Assembly (NCBI GenBank): GCA_023402355.1
Contig: JAEXCG010000156.1
Location: 1-48,728, forward strand
Length of the DNA stretch: 48,728 bases
Reading direction: 5' to 3'
DNA from: Bacillota bacterium
Lineage (GTDB): Bacteria; Bacillota; Clostridia; Christensenellales; Aristaeellaceae
The notes under the pieces were generated by a model that did no database searches, was not told where the DNA came from, and saw only the letters and a program-made list of their open reading frames with translations. This document shows positions 1-8,025 of the stretch, piece after piece. The position numbers and the translations under genes were made by a program. Each line of letters starts with the position of its first letter. The first letter of the stretch is position 1.

Positions 1-2
1 CG

Positions 3-659
3 CGCATCGAGGGCGCCGGAAGCCCGTCGATTGCGATCGACGGCGTCAGCCGCATGCACGGCACGATCTATCGCCCGATTCCCGACCGCATCGAGGCGGG
101 CACCCTGCTCGCCGCCGCGGCCATCACGGGCGGCGAGATCGAGCTGATGGGCGCGCCCGTGCAGGAACTGGGCGCGGTCACGGCGAAACTGCGGGACATG
201 GGCTGCCGCGTGGATTCGCAGCCGGGCCGCATGACGCTTTCGTCGCCCGCGCGCCTGCTCGCGCCGGGGCAGCTGCTCACGCAGCCGTATCCGGGCTTTC
301 CGACCGACATGCAGGCGCAGATGCTGGCGCTTTCCTGCGTGGCGCGCGGAACCTCCATCATCACGGAGACGGTGTTTGAGAACAGGTTCACCCACGTGGG
401 CGACCTGCGGCGCATGGGCGCGGACATCGTGGTAAAGGACCGCACGGCGGTCGTCCGCGGCGTCGGCACGCTGCACGGCGCGACGGTGACGGCGCGAGAC
501 CTGCGCGGCGGCGCGGCGCTGATGATCGCCGGGCTCTGCGCGCAGGGGGAGACGGTCGTGGAAAACGCGGAGATCATCGACCGCGGATACGAGCGGCTGG
601 AAGAGACGCTTACGGACTTGGGCGCCGACGTGCGGCGCGAGCGGCAGACGGACGAATGA
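3..659 (+). CDS. murA: UDP-N-acetylglucosamine 1-carboxyvinyltransferase, C-terminal part (5' end outside window)
   Basis: MurA moves enolpyruvate from PEP to UDP-GlcNAc, the first committed step of cytoplasmic peptidoglycan precursor synthesis. Only about the last 218 residues are present. The reading frame is open to the left edge, so the ATG at 54 is internal. Family features seen are the G-V-S-R-M-H-G-T run followed by P-D-R-I-E-A-G-T, the F-P-T-D-M-Q-A-Q segment, and N-R-F-T-H-V near the middle. The active-site cysteine lies upstream, outside the window. The gene ends 15 bases before ftsQ and is probably co-transcribed with it. A close EPSP-synthase-fold paralogue is possible but less likely given the division-gene context. 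Confidence 0.93.
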   Translation, partial: RIEGAGSPSIAIDGVSRMHGTIYRPIPDRIEAGTLLAAAAITGGEIELMGAPVQELGAVTAKLRDMGCRVDSQPGRMTLSSPARLLAPGQLLTQPYPGFPTDMQAQMLALSCVARGTSIITETVFENRFTHVGDLRRMGADIVVKDRTAVVRGVGTLHGATVTARDLRGGAALMIAGLCAQGETVVENAEIIDRGYERLEETLTDLGADVRRERQTDE

Positions 660-674
660 AAGCGGGAGGTCAAC

Positions 675-1601
675 ATGGCTGGCAGGTACGACGACGACAT
701 TGAGTTGCAGGAAGAGGCGGGCGCCCGTCACCCCGGAAGGACGGCGGCGCTCGTGCTCTTCGTGCTCCTCCTCATCGGTTTCTTCGTGACGCAGAGCACG
801 ATCTTCGTGCTGCACAGCGTGCAGGTCGAGGGGGGAGGCGGCCGCTTTACGGCCCAGCAGATCGCGGACATCGCGGGCCTGAGGATGGGGCAGCCGATCT
901 TTTCCCTAAACGAGGAGAAGATCAAAAAGAACGTCGAGAGCAATCGCTACCTGCGCTTTGAGGGCATGGATATCCTCTATCCCGACAGCCTTTTGCTGCG
1001 CGTGGAGGAGCGCCAGGCGTGCGCGACGGTGACGTACCTGGGCGTCATGTTCGTGTTGGACGACGAGGGGCGCGTGCTGGAGCAGTACGGCGCCGCGAGC
1101 AAGGCGGTCGACGTCCCCGTCGTCACGGGCCTCAAGGTGAAGAGCCTCACGATCGGGGAGACGCTGCAGACCGAGACGGCCGGTCAGATGGAGGAAGTGC
1201 GCACGGTGCTGACCGCGCTGTCCCAAAGCGAGATGGCGGACCGCGCGGTCGAATTGAACGTGGCGGATTCGGACAACCTGTACCTGATGACGTTGGATGG
1301 GCTGAAGATCGAGCTGGGCGACGTCTCGAAGATGGACCTGAAGCTCTCGATCGCGCAGGAGGTGCTGCGCAAAATGACCGACACCGCGTTCCTGGAGCAG
1401 GTGCGCGTAAAGCAGGAGCAGGCCGACGCGGACGCCGCCGAGAAGCGAAGGCGCGCGGTGGCGGCCGGGACGATCGATCAGTCCGAGGCGGACGCGCAGG
1501 CCAAGGAAGCCGCCAAGGAGCCGCGGCTAACCTTTGAATTGGCCGGCGCAAAGCTCGACGTATCCTCCGCGGAGGTGGCGGATTTCGTGCCCGCTCAGTA
1601 A
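675..1601 (+). CDS. ftsQ: Cell division protein FtsQ/DivIB (POTRA domain)
   Basis: Bitopic membrane protein of the divisome that bridges early and late division proteins outside the membrane. The 308-residue product has an acidic cytoplasmic tail (1-20), one transmembrane helix (about 23-45), then a POTRA-type region (about 47-115) opening with V-Q-V-E-G and containing N-R-Y-L-R-F-E-G and Y-P-D-S-L-L-L-R-V-E-E-R, as in FtsQ/DivIB. The C-terminal part is odd: residues 243-284 are a charged Ala/Lys/Glu/Gln-rich stretch that looks helical or coiled, and it is followed by a short beta-like tail. The ATG has a clear GGGAGG site. The position between murA and ftsA supports the call. Confidence 0.85.
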   Translation: MAGRYDDDIELQEEAGARHPGRTAALVLFVLLLIGFFVTQSTIFVLHSVQVEGGGGRFTAQQIADIAGLRMGQPIFSLNEEKIKKNVESNRYLRFEGMDILYPDSLLLRVEERQACATVTYLGVMFVLDDEGRVLEQYGAASKAVDVPVVTGLKVKSLTIGETLQTETAGQMEEVRTVLTALSQSEMADRAVELNVADSDNLYLMTLDGLKIELGDVSKMDLKLSIAQEVLRKMTDTAFLEQVRVKQEQADADAAEKRRRAVAAGTIDQSEADAQAKEAAKEPRLTFELAGAKLDVSSAEVADFVPAQ

Positions 1602-1614
1602 AAATGCATGAAAA

Positions 1615-1700
1615 CAGACCGTCGGTTCATCTTTAAATCATCTTTTTATCCACGAAACGGCGGTCTGATCTAAAAAAATGAACGAAAACAGACTGTTTTT
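1615..1700 (+). promoter_or_regulatory. Inverted repeats between ftsQ and ftsA (possible terminator or operator)
   Basis: A 10-base arm at 1615-1624 pairs with 1658-1667 (one G-T pair) across a 33-base loop. A short palindrome follows, AAAACAG-A-CTGTTTT at 1685-1699. The word GAAAACAGAC occurs at 1610-1619 and 1684-1693. The right arm (1663-1667) can alternatively pair with 1689-1693, which is followed by a T run, so two competing folds are possible. This could end the murA-ftsQ transcript or bind a regulator of ftsAZ. The function is inferred. Confidence 0.4.
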
Positions 1701-1711
1701 AGCAATGGTTC

Positions 1712-1740
1712 TTGCATATGTCGCGTAAAAAGGTTAAAAT
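1712..1740 (+). promoter_or_regulatory. Promoter of ftsA-ftsZ
   Basis: TTGCAT at 1712-1717 and TAAAAT at 1735-1740 are separated by 17 bases. The start codon of ftsA follows about 75 bases later in an AT-rich leader. It is the only good housekeeping-sigma promoter in this gap, so ftsAZ is probably transcribed separately from murA-ftsQ. Confidence 0.65.
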
Positions 1741-1816
1741 ATAGTATCTTACATTATATACGTCAGAAGTTACCATTCGGCGCGCAGGCTGCGCGCAACG
1801 GGGAGTAGAAACGAAG

Positions 1817-3001
1817 ATGAAAAAGACAGCGGCTGTGGTCGACTTCGGAACGTCGAAAATCGTGACCCTGGTGGCGGAAAGCGGCAGCTATCACCGCTGC
1901 GACATCATTGGCGCGGGGACGGTTTCCTACGACGGCTTTATGGACGGCGAGTGGAACGCGCCGGGACTTGTCAGCCAGGCGATCCACGATTCGGTCGCGG
2001 AAGCCGAGGCGCAGTCCCACCGGCGGATCAAGGAAGTCTACGTCGGCGTACCGGGTGAATTTTCCCGCGTATACGTCATCGAGACGCAGGTGCAGCTCCA
2101 GGGCGCGGACCCTCGCGTGACCCCTGCGGACGTGGAGCGGGTGTTCATCCAGGCGACGGAGGAAGTGCAGCCCCTGCGCGGCGCGATCATCCACCGCTCG
2201 CCGGCTTGGTTCATGGTCGACGAGGGCAAAAAGACGATGGAGCCGGTCGACATGAAGGGCAGCACGCTTCGGGCGATGGTCTCCTTCATCGTGGCGGACC
2301 AGTTCTTCTTGAACGACGTTTCCAACCGCCTGGCGCAGATGGGCCTTGCGGTCAAGGGCTTCTACTCGACCCCGATGGGCGAGGCGCTGCTCTTCCTGAC
2401 GCCGGAGGACCGCGACCGCACCGCGGTGCTGGTGGACGTCGGATACCTCTCCACCGAGGTCATGGCCGTCGAGGGCGACGCGCTGATCTTCCACAAGGTG
2501 CTGCCGGTCGGCGGCGCGCACATCACGTTGGACCTGGTGACGGGCCTGGAGGCGCCGATGGCGCAGTGCGAGCAGATCAAGCGCAGCTATGTGTTCAATA
2601 TAAATGCGGACGAAAAACAGGAAGCGATCGCCGAAAACGGCCAGAGCGAGACGTTCAGCCATGAACAGGTGGCGCGCGTGCTCGAGCCCCGGGTGGACGA
2701 GATCGCGGAAATGATTCAGGAGTGCATCGACCACAGCGGCGTGCGCCTGGGCAGCTGGTCGAACATCTACCTCACGGGCGGCGGCATCGCGCCGATGAAC
2801 GGCGGGCGCGTGTACCTGTCCAATCAACTGGGACGAGCCGTGCGCCAGCCCGCGGCCAAGACGGCCAAGCTGAACAGCCCGATCTATTCCAGCGCCCTGG
2901 GCCTGGTGGACCTGGTCTTTGAGACCATCGAGACCAGCGAGGAAGAGGGCTCTGTCGTCGGAAAAATATCTTCTTTCTTCCAGAACCTGCTGGGGAAATA
3001 A
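1817..3001 (+). CDS. ftsA: Cell division protein FtsA (actin-like, membrane tether of FtsZ)
   Basis: FtsA is an actin-fold ATPase that anchors FtsZ to the membrane. The 394-residue product opens with A-A-V-V-D-F-G-T-S-K (phosphate 1 loop), has an SHS2-like insertion around 80-160, V-L-V-D-V-G-Y-L-S-T-E as phosphate 2, and I-Y-L-T-G-G-G-I-A as the adenosine motif near 320. The last 15 residues (V-V-G-K-I-S-S-F-F-Q-N-L-L-G-K) form the amphipathic helix typical of FtsA membrane targeting. The ATG follows GGGGAG about 11 bases upstream. The sequence is divergent, but its place directly before ftsZ and its C-terminal helix make FtsA much more likely than MreB or PilM. Confidence 0.9.
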   Translation: MKKTAAVVDFGTSKIVTLVAESGSYHRCDIIGAGTVSYDGFMDGEWNAPGLVSQAIHDSVAEAEAQSHRRIKEVYVGVPGEFSRVYVIETQVQLQGADPRVTPADVERVFIQATEEVQPLRGAIIHRSPAWFMVDEGKKTMEPVDMKGSTLRAMVSFIVADQFFLNDVSNRLAQMGLAVKGFYSTPMGEALLFLTPEDRDRTAVLVDVGYLSTEVMAVEGDALIFHKVLPVGGAHITLDLVTGLEAPMAQCEQIKRSYVFNINADEKQEAIAENGQSETFSHEQVARVLEPRVDEIAEMIQECIDHSGVRLGSWSNIYLTGGGIAPMNGGRVYLSNQLGRAVRQPAAKTAKLNSPIYSSALGLVDLVFETIETSEEEGSVVGKISSFFQNLLGK

Positions 3002-3034
3002 AGGATTTCTTTTGAATTAAAAGGGGGATGACTT

Positions 3035-4390
3035 GTGCTCGAGTTTGAAGTCGAACAGAACTCCTATGCGTCCATCAAAGTAGTCGGATGCGGCGGCGGC
3101 GGCAACAACGCCGTCAACCGCATGGTGGATTCGGGGCTGCGGGGCGTGGAGTTCGTGTCCATCAATACGGACAAGCAGGCGCTGAATCTTTCGCAGGCGC
3201 AGCATAAAATCCAGATCGGCGAAAAGCTGACCAAGGGCCTGGGCGCGGGCGCCGTGCCCGACATCGGCCGGCGCGCGGCGGAGGAAAGCCGCGAGGAGAT
3301 CGCCCAAGCGCTCAAGGGCTCCGACCTCGTGTTCGTCACCGCGGGCATGGGCGGCGGAACCGGAACCGGCGCCGCGCCCATCGTGGCCGAGGTCGCGCGC
3401 GAGCTGGGGTGCCTGACGATCGCGGTCGTCACCAAGCCCTTCCTGTTCGAGGGCAAGCAGCGCATGAAGAACGCGGAGACGGGCATAAGCGAGCTCAAGC
3501 AGCGCGTGGACACCCTCGTGGTCATCCCCAACGACCGGCTGCTGCAGGTCGTCAGCAAGGGCACCACGATGCTGGAGGCCTTCCGCATCGCGGACGACGT
3601 GCTGCGCCAGGGCATTCAGGGCATTTCCGACCTGATCGCCGTGCCCGCGCTCATCAACCTGGACTTCGCGGACGTGAAGACCGTCATGGAGTCCGGCGGC
3701 ATGGCGCACATGGGCATCGGCGTGGGCAAGGGCGAAAACCGCATGGTCGAGGCGGCGAAGAACGCCATTCAGTCCCCCATGCTGGAAACCTCGATCGACG
3801 GCGCGCGCGCGGTGCTGATGAACATCACCGGCGGCCCGGACATCAGCATCATCGACATCAACGAGGCGGCGCAGCTCGTCATGCAGGCCGCGGACAGCGA
3901 AGCGAACATCATCTTCGGCGCGGGCATCGACGAGACGCTGGAGGACGAGGTGCGCATCACCGTCATCGCCACCGGCTTTGAGAAGACCCCTTTCCCGCCC
4001 AAGGAGCCGGTCAAGCGCCAGCGTCAGGCCTATGCGCCCTCGCAGGCGCCCTACGTGCCGGTAACGCAGACGAGCTACAGCGCGCCGGAAGAGCCGCGCG
4101 CGTACTCGCGCTACGACGCGAGCTATACGCCCGCCGAGGGCGGCTACGCGCCCCGCGCGGAGAGCGGCTACGCCCCGCGTCAGGACGACGGCGAGCCGGA
4201 AATTCCCTCGTTCGTCAACAGCGGCATGAACCGCGGGCCCGCGCCGCAGCGCGTGTCGCCCTTCCAGGGCATGCCCGCGCAGCAGAACCCGGTGCGCGAG
4301 CAGTCGCCGGAGGAAGCGCCGCAGGAGACGTCCAGCCGTTCCTATCTGTCCGACGTGCCCGCGTACCTGCGCCGTCAGCCGAAAAAATAA
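3035..4390 (+). CDS. ftsZ: Cell division protein FtsZ
   Basis: Tubulin-like GTPase that forms the Z ring. The start is GTG, 8 bases after AGGGGG. The signature G-G-G-T-G-T-G is at residues 106-112 and the T7 loop N-L-D-F-A-D-V at 208-214. After the globular core (to about 320) comes a long low-complexity linker rich in Tyr, Ala, Pro and Arg with repeats of the type G-Y-A-P-R. The protein ends with the conserved tail D-V-P-A-Y-L-R-R-Q-P-K-K, the FtsA/SepF binding peptide. The length of 451 is longer than usual because of the linker. The gene is followed at once by a strong terminator. Confidence 0.98.
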   Translation: MLEFEVEQNSYASIKVVGCGGGGNNAVNRMVDSGLRGVEFVSINTDKQALNLSQAQHKIQIGEKLTKGLGAGAVPDIGRRAAEESREEIAQALKGSDLVFVTAGMGGGTGTGAAPIVAEVARELGCLTIAVVTKPFLFEGKQRMKNAETGISELKQRVDTLVVIPNDRLLQVVSKGTTMLEAFRIADDVLRQGIQGISDLIAVPALINLDFADVKTVMESGGMAHMGIGVGKGENRMVEAAKNAIQSPMLETSIDGARAVLMNITGGPDISIIDINEAAQLVMQAADSEANIIFGAGIDETLEDEVRITVIATGFEKTPFPPKEPVKRQRQAYAPSQAPYVPVTQTSYSAPEEPRAYSRYDASYTPAEGGYAPRAESGYAPRQDDGEPEIPSFVNSGMNRGPAPQRVSPFQGMPAQQNPVREQSPEEAPQETSSRSYLSDVPAYLRRQPKK

Positions 4391-4406
4391 GTTCCGTATC
4401 AGCTTG

Positions 4407-4437
4407 TCCGTCCGGTCGATTGACCGGACGGATTTTC
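4407..4437 (+). terminator. Intrinsic terminator of ftsZ
   Basis: A perfect 11-bp stem (4407-4417 with 4422-4432) closes a GATT loop and is followed by TTTT. It lies 17 bases after the ftsZ stop codon. Its loop and right arm contain the -35 box of the next promoter. Confidence 0.9.
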
Positions 4438-4448
4438 CATGTTATAAT
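4420..4448 (+). promoter_or_regulatory. Promoter of the aminotransferase-dap operon, overlapping the ftsZ terminator
   Basis: TTGACC at 4420-4425 and TATAAT at 4443-4448 are 17 bases apart. The -35 box lies in the last two loop bases and the right arm of the ftsZ terminator hairpin, so the two elements share DNA. The GTG start at 4486 follows about 30 bases after the expected transcription start. Confidence 0.8.
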
Positions 4449-4485
4449 CCGGTTATTCTGAAGGAAGAGGCAGGAGGGATGCGCA

Positions 4486-5616
4486 GTGGAGATGAACCGC
4501 GCCGTCACGGCGATGCAGCCCAGCGGCATCCGGCGCATCACGGCGGAGGCCCGGCGCATACCGGGATGCATTTCCCTGACGCTGGGCGAGCCGGACTTCG
4601 ACACGCCGGAGCCCATCCGCGCGCGTACGAAGCAGGCGCTCGACGATAACTGCACCCATTACCCGCCCAACGCGGGCTATGCGGCGCTGCGAAAACAGAT
4701 CGCGGCCTATGAAAACGGCCGCCATGGTACAGACTATACGGAGGACGAGGTCATCGTGACGGCGGGCTCCACCGAGGCCATCGCCTGCGCGCTGATCGCC
4801 ATCCTGAATCCCGGCGACGAGGTGATCGTGCCCGTGCCCGCCTTCGGGCTCTACGAGCAGCTCATCGCGATCGCGGGCGGCGTGTATGTGCCCCTGCACA
4901 CGGAGGAAGACGGCTTTCAGATCACGGCGAAGCGGCTGAACGCCTGCCTGACGGAGCGGACCAAGGCGATCATCGTCACGACGCCCAACAACCCCACCGG
5001 CTGCGTGCTGGAAGCGCCGTCGCTTGCGCTGCTGTCCGGCGCAGCCAAGGCGCACGACCTCTTCGTGCTGCTGGACGGCGTGTACGACCGCCTGATTTAC
5101 CGGGAGAACGTCCCTCATTTGATGGACGACACCGGCCTGAAGGACCGCCTGATCGCCCTGCAGAGCTTTTCCAAGCCCTTCGCCATGACCGGCTGGCGCG
5201 TGGGTTACAGCCTGGCGGACGCGCCCGTGACAGCCCAGATGCTCAAGGTGCACGCGTCGCTCGTGGTCGGCGTGTCGGCGTTTTCGCAGCGGGGCTGCGA
5301 GGGCATCTTCGACACGGACATCGAGCCCATGCGGGCGCGCTACAGGGAACGGCGCGACTATGTGCTTTCCCGCCTTGCCCAAATGGGGCTTGAGACGGTG
5401 CGGCCGGACGGCGCGTTTTACGTGTTCCCCTCCATCGCGCGCTTTCACATGCCGTCGGAGGAATTTGCGCTTCGCTTAATGCGCGAGGCCAAGGTCGCCG
5501 TGGTGCCGGGCAGTTGCTTTGGCGTGGAGGGCTTCGTGCGCATCACGTATTGCTACAGCGACGAGGAGCTTCGAGAGGGAATGGACCGGCTGGAGCGCTT
5601 CGTCAGGACGCTATAG
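4486..5616 (+). CDS. PLP-dependent class I/II aminotransferase (probable N-acetyl-LL-diaminopimelate aminotransferase)
   Basis: Fold-type I aminotransferase, 376 residues. The PLP lysine is K230 in S-F-S-K-P-F-A-M-T-G-W-R-V-G. N-N-P-T-G is at 168-172, D197 and Y200 are the cofactor contacts, and R238 is in the usual substrate-carboxylate region. The GTG at 4486 is preferred because AGGAGGG lies 7 bases upstream; ATG 4492 is the alternative. The gene heads a run into dapA-dapB-dapH. The last is the acetyltransferase of the acetylase lysine branch, so the missing aminotransferase step (PatA-type, forming N-acetyl-LL-diaminopimelate) is the natural assignment. An aspartate aminotransferase or another substrate cannot be excluded from sequence alone. 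Confidence 0.85.
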   Translation: MEMNRAVTAMQPSGIRRITAEARRIPGCISLTLGEPDFDTPEPIRARTKQALDDNCTHYPPNAGYAALRKQIAAYENGRHGTDYTEDEVIVTAGSTEAIACALIAILNPGDEVIVPVPAFGLYEQLIAIAGGVYVPLHTEEDGFQITAKRLNACLTERTKAIIVTTPNNPTGCVLEAPSLALLSGAAKAHDLFVLLDGVYDRLIYRENVPHLMDDTGLKDRLIALQSFSKPFAMTGWRVGYSLADAPVTAQMLKVHASLVVGVSAFSQRGCEGIFDTDIEPMRARYRERRDYVLSRLAQMGLETVRPDGAFYVFPSIARFHMPSEEFALRLMREAKVAVVPGSCFGVEGFVRITYCYSDEELREGMDRLERFVRTL

Positions 5617-5677
5617 GGCGCACCGCAAGGGGGGAATCCCTTCCGCGGGGACGCCGAAGGACAAGGAGGAACAGACG

Positions 5678-6550
5678 ATGAAATTAAGAGGCAGCTACGT
5701 CGCGCTGGTGACGCCGTTTCACGATGACGGCAGCGTCAACTTTGAAAAGCTGAAGGAACTGTGCGAGTGGCACGTCAAGAGCGGCACGGACGGCATCGTG
5801 GCGCTGGGCACGACGGGCGAGTCGAGCACCATGACGCACGAGGAGGACGACGCGGTCGCCCAGTGCGTGCTGGACACGGTGGCCGGGCGCATCCCCGTCA
5901 TCGTGGGCAGCGGCTCCAACGCCACGGAGACGGCCGTAATGAAGAGCAGGCGCTACGCGGCGATGGGCGCGGACGGCGTGCTGGTGATCACCCCCTATTA
6001 CAACAAGGCCAACGACGAGGGCATGATCCGCCATTTCGAGGCGGTCGCGGACGCCATCGACGTGCCGATGATCCTTTACAACGTGCCGGGGCGCACGGGC
6101 TGCAGTCTGTCCGTGCCGGTGGTGGAGCGCCTCTCGCGCCATCCGCGCATCGCGGGCATCAAGGAGGCGAGCGGCAGCATTTCCTACGTCGCCAAGATCG
6201 CGCGTTTCGTGTCCGAGGACTTCAGCCTCGTCTCCGGCAACGACGACATGATCGTGCCGGTGCTCTCCCTGGGCGGCACGGGCGTCATCTCGGTCTTCGC
6301 CAACATCTGCCCGCGCCAGACGCACGACATGGTGGAGGCGTACCTTGCGGGCGACACGGACCGCGCGCGCGCGATGCAGCTCAAGTATTTGGACCTCATC
6401 GACAAGCTCTTCATCGAGGTGAACCCCATCCCGGTCAAGGAAGCGATGAACATGCTGGGCATGGACGTCGGCGGCTTCCGCCTGCCGCTGTGCGGGCTGG
6501 AGAAGGCGCACCGCGAGGTGCTGGCAGACGCGCTGCGGGTGCTCGAATGA
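5678..6550 (+). CDS. dapA: 4-hydroxy-tetrahydrodipicolinate synthase
   Basis: Condenses pyruvate with aspartate semialdehyde, the entry step to diaminopimelate and lysine. The 290-residue TIM barrel has G-T-T-G-E at 44-48, Y134 in I-L-Y-N-V-P-G-R-T-G, R139 for substrate binding and the Schiff-base lysine K162 in G-I-K-E-A-S-G. The start at 5678 follows AAGGAGGA by 7 bases. The open frame extends further upstream, but only because it overlaps the end of the aminotransferase gene. Its stop overlaps the dapB start by four bases (ATGA). Confidence 0.96.
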   Translation: MKLRGSYVALVTPFHDDGSVNFEKLKELCEWHVKSGTDGIVALGTTGESSTMTHEEDDAVAQCVLDTVAGRIPVIVGSGSNATETAVMKSRRYAAMGADGVLVITPYYNKANDEGMIRHFEAVADAIDVPMILYNVPGRTGCSLSVPVVERLSRHPRIAGIKEASGSISYVAKIARFVSEDFSLVSGNDDMIVPVLSLGGTGVISVFANICPRQTHDMVEAYLAGDTDRARAMQLKYLDLIDKLFIEVNPIPVKEAMNMLGMDVGGFRLPLCGLEKAHREVLADALRVLE

Positions 6551-7266
6551 ACGTCGCGCTGATCGGCTACGGCAAGATGGGACGCATGGTGGAGGACGTC
6601 TGCCGCGCCCAGACGGACATCAGGATCGCGGGCATCGTGGACGAGGGGCATTTGCCGTCCCTCGCGCGCGTGCCTTCGCCGGACGTCGCCATCGACTTTT
6701 CGCACCCGGACAACCTGCGGGCGCTGCTCAGCGCAGCGCTGGAGATGCGCGTGCCGCTGGTGCTGGGCACCACAGGGCTTTCGGCCGCGCAGGAGGAGTC
6801 CATCCGCGAGGCGTCGCGGGAAATTCCGATCGTGCGCACGCAGAATTTTTCCGTGGGCGTGACGGTGATGCGCCGCATCGCGGCGGAGATGGCGGCGGCG
6901 CTGGGCGAGGATTTCGACATCGAGATCACGGAGACGCACCACCGCCAGAAGGTGGACGCGCCCAGCGGCACGGCGAAGATGCTGCTGCGGGCCGTGGACC
7001 CGCGGGGCGATTGCGCGCCGCGCTACGGGCGCGAGGGCATGGTGGGCGCGCGCGGCCGCGAGATCGGCGTGCACAGCCTGCGCGGCGGCACGGTCGCGGG
7101 CGAGCACAGCGTGCGCTTTTTCGGGGAGCAGGAGGAGCTGGAGCTCCGCCACCGGGCGGACAGCCGACGCATCTTCGCGGCGGGCGCGGTCAAGGCGGCG
7201 CGCTTCGTGTGGCAGCAGCCCGCGGGTCTGTACGACATGGACGACGTATTGTTTGGAGGACGCTGA
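6547..7266 (+). CDS. dapB: 4-hydroxy-tetrahydrodipicolinate reductase
   Basis: Reduces hydroxy-tetrahydrodipicolinate with NAD(P)H. The product is 239 residues, somewhat shorter than many DapB proteins. It opens with the nucleotide-binding G-Y-G-K-M-G-R-M. The catalytic signature E-T-H-H-R-Q-K-V-D-A-P-S-G-T-A is at about 129-143, with H131, H132 and K135. The ATG overlaps the dapA stop (ATGA), and the next gene starts on the base after the dapB stop, so dapA, dapB and dapH are translationally coupled. Confidence 0.95.
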   Translation: MNVALIGYGKMGRMVEDVCRAQTDIRIAGIVDEGHLPSLARVPSPDVAIDFSHPDNLRALLSAALEMRVPLVLGTTGLSAAQEESIREASREIPIVRTQNFSVGVTVMRRIAAEMAAALGEDFDIEITETHHRQKVDAPSGTAKMLLRAVDPRGDCAPRYGREGMVGARGREIGVHSLRGGTVAGEHSVRFFGEQEELELRHRADSRRIFAAGAVKAARFVWQQPAGLYDMDDVLFGGR

Positions 7267-7959
7267 ATGGACGCATACGAGATCATCCGCATCATCAAAG
7301 AATCGAAGAAGCAGACGCCGGTGAAGGCGTTCGTGAAGGCAAAGCAGCCGCTTTGCTTTGAGGGCTGCAAGGTGTTCGGCGCAGGCGACCAGATCGTCTT
7401 TGGCGACTGGAAGGACGTGGAGCCGGTGCTCACGGCGCATGCCGGGGAGATCGAGGAGCTGGTCGTCGAAAGCGACCGGCGCAACAGCGCGATTCCCATG
7501 GTGGACATGAAGCAGTTCAACGCCCGCATCGAGCCGGGCGCGATCATCCGCGATCAGGTGGAAATCGGCGACAACGCGGTCATCATGATGGGCGCGATCA
7601 TCAACATCGGCGCGGTCATCGGCGAGGGCACGATGATCGACATGGGCGCGGTGCTCGGCGGACGCGCGATCGTCGGCAAGCGCTGCCACATCGGCGCGGG
7701 CACGGTGCTGGCGGGCGTCGTGGAGCCGCCGAGCGCGCAGCCGGTGGTAATCGAGGACGACGTGCTCATCGGCGCGAACGCGGTGGTGATCGAGGGCGTG
7801 CGCGTCGGCGCGGGCGCGGTCGTCGCTGCGGGCGCGGTCGTCGTGTCGGACGTGGAGCCGGGGGTGGTCGTCGCTGGCGTGCCCGCGCGCGTCATCAAGC
7901 GCAAGGACGGGCGCACGGCCTCGAAGACCGAGCTCGTCGACGCGCTGCGCGAACTGTAA
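7267..7959 (+). CDS. dapH: 2,3,4,5-tetrahydropyridine-2,6-dicarboxylate N-acetyltransferase
   Basis: Acetylates tetrahydrodipicolinate, opening the acetylated branch of lysine synthesis found in many Bacillota. The 230-residue protein has the DapH N-terminal part (I-I-R-I-I-K-E-S-K-K-Q-T-P-V-K) and then many hexapeptide repeats of the form I-G-x-x-A-V or I-G-E-G, which build a left-handed beta helix (about 95-205). The start lies directly after the dapB stop, with a TTGGAGGA site inside dapB. The deacetylase that completes the branch (dapL/ykuR type) is not in the window. Confidence 0.93.
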   Translation: MDAYEIIRIIKESKKQTPVKAFVKAKQPLCFEGCKVFGAGDQIVFGDWKDVEPVLTAHAGEIEELVVESDRRNSAIPMVDMKQFNARIEPGAIIRDQVEIGDNAVIMMGAIINIGAVIGEGTMIDMGAVLGGRAIVGKRCHIGAGTVLAGVVEPPSAQPVVIEDDVLIGANAVVIEGVRVGAGAVVAAGAVVVSDVEPGVVVAGVPARVIKRKDGRTASKTELVDALREL

Positions 7960-7971
7960 ACGAAAAGCATG

Positions 7972-8001
7972 GAGCGCCGCCGGAAGCCCGGCGGCGCTCT
8001 T
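7972..8001 (+). terminator. Terminator of the dap operon
   Basis: A perfect 12-bp GC-rich stem (7972-7983 with 7988-7999) has an AAGC loop and is followed by only a short TT. It starts 12 bases after the dapH stop. The weak T run means the strength is uncertain. Confidence 0.65.
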
Positions 8002-8025
8002 CAAGTTAGTGAGGTGGGAAATGCT

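Noticed and set aside
5617..5677. Possible lysine riboswitch or leader upstream of dapA
   Set aside because: The gap is only about 60 bases and holds just a weak 5-bp hairpin, far too short for a lysine riboswitch.
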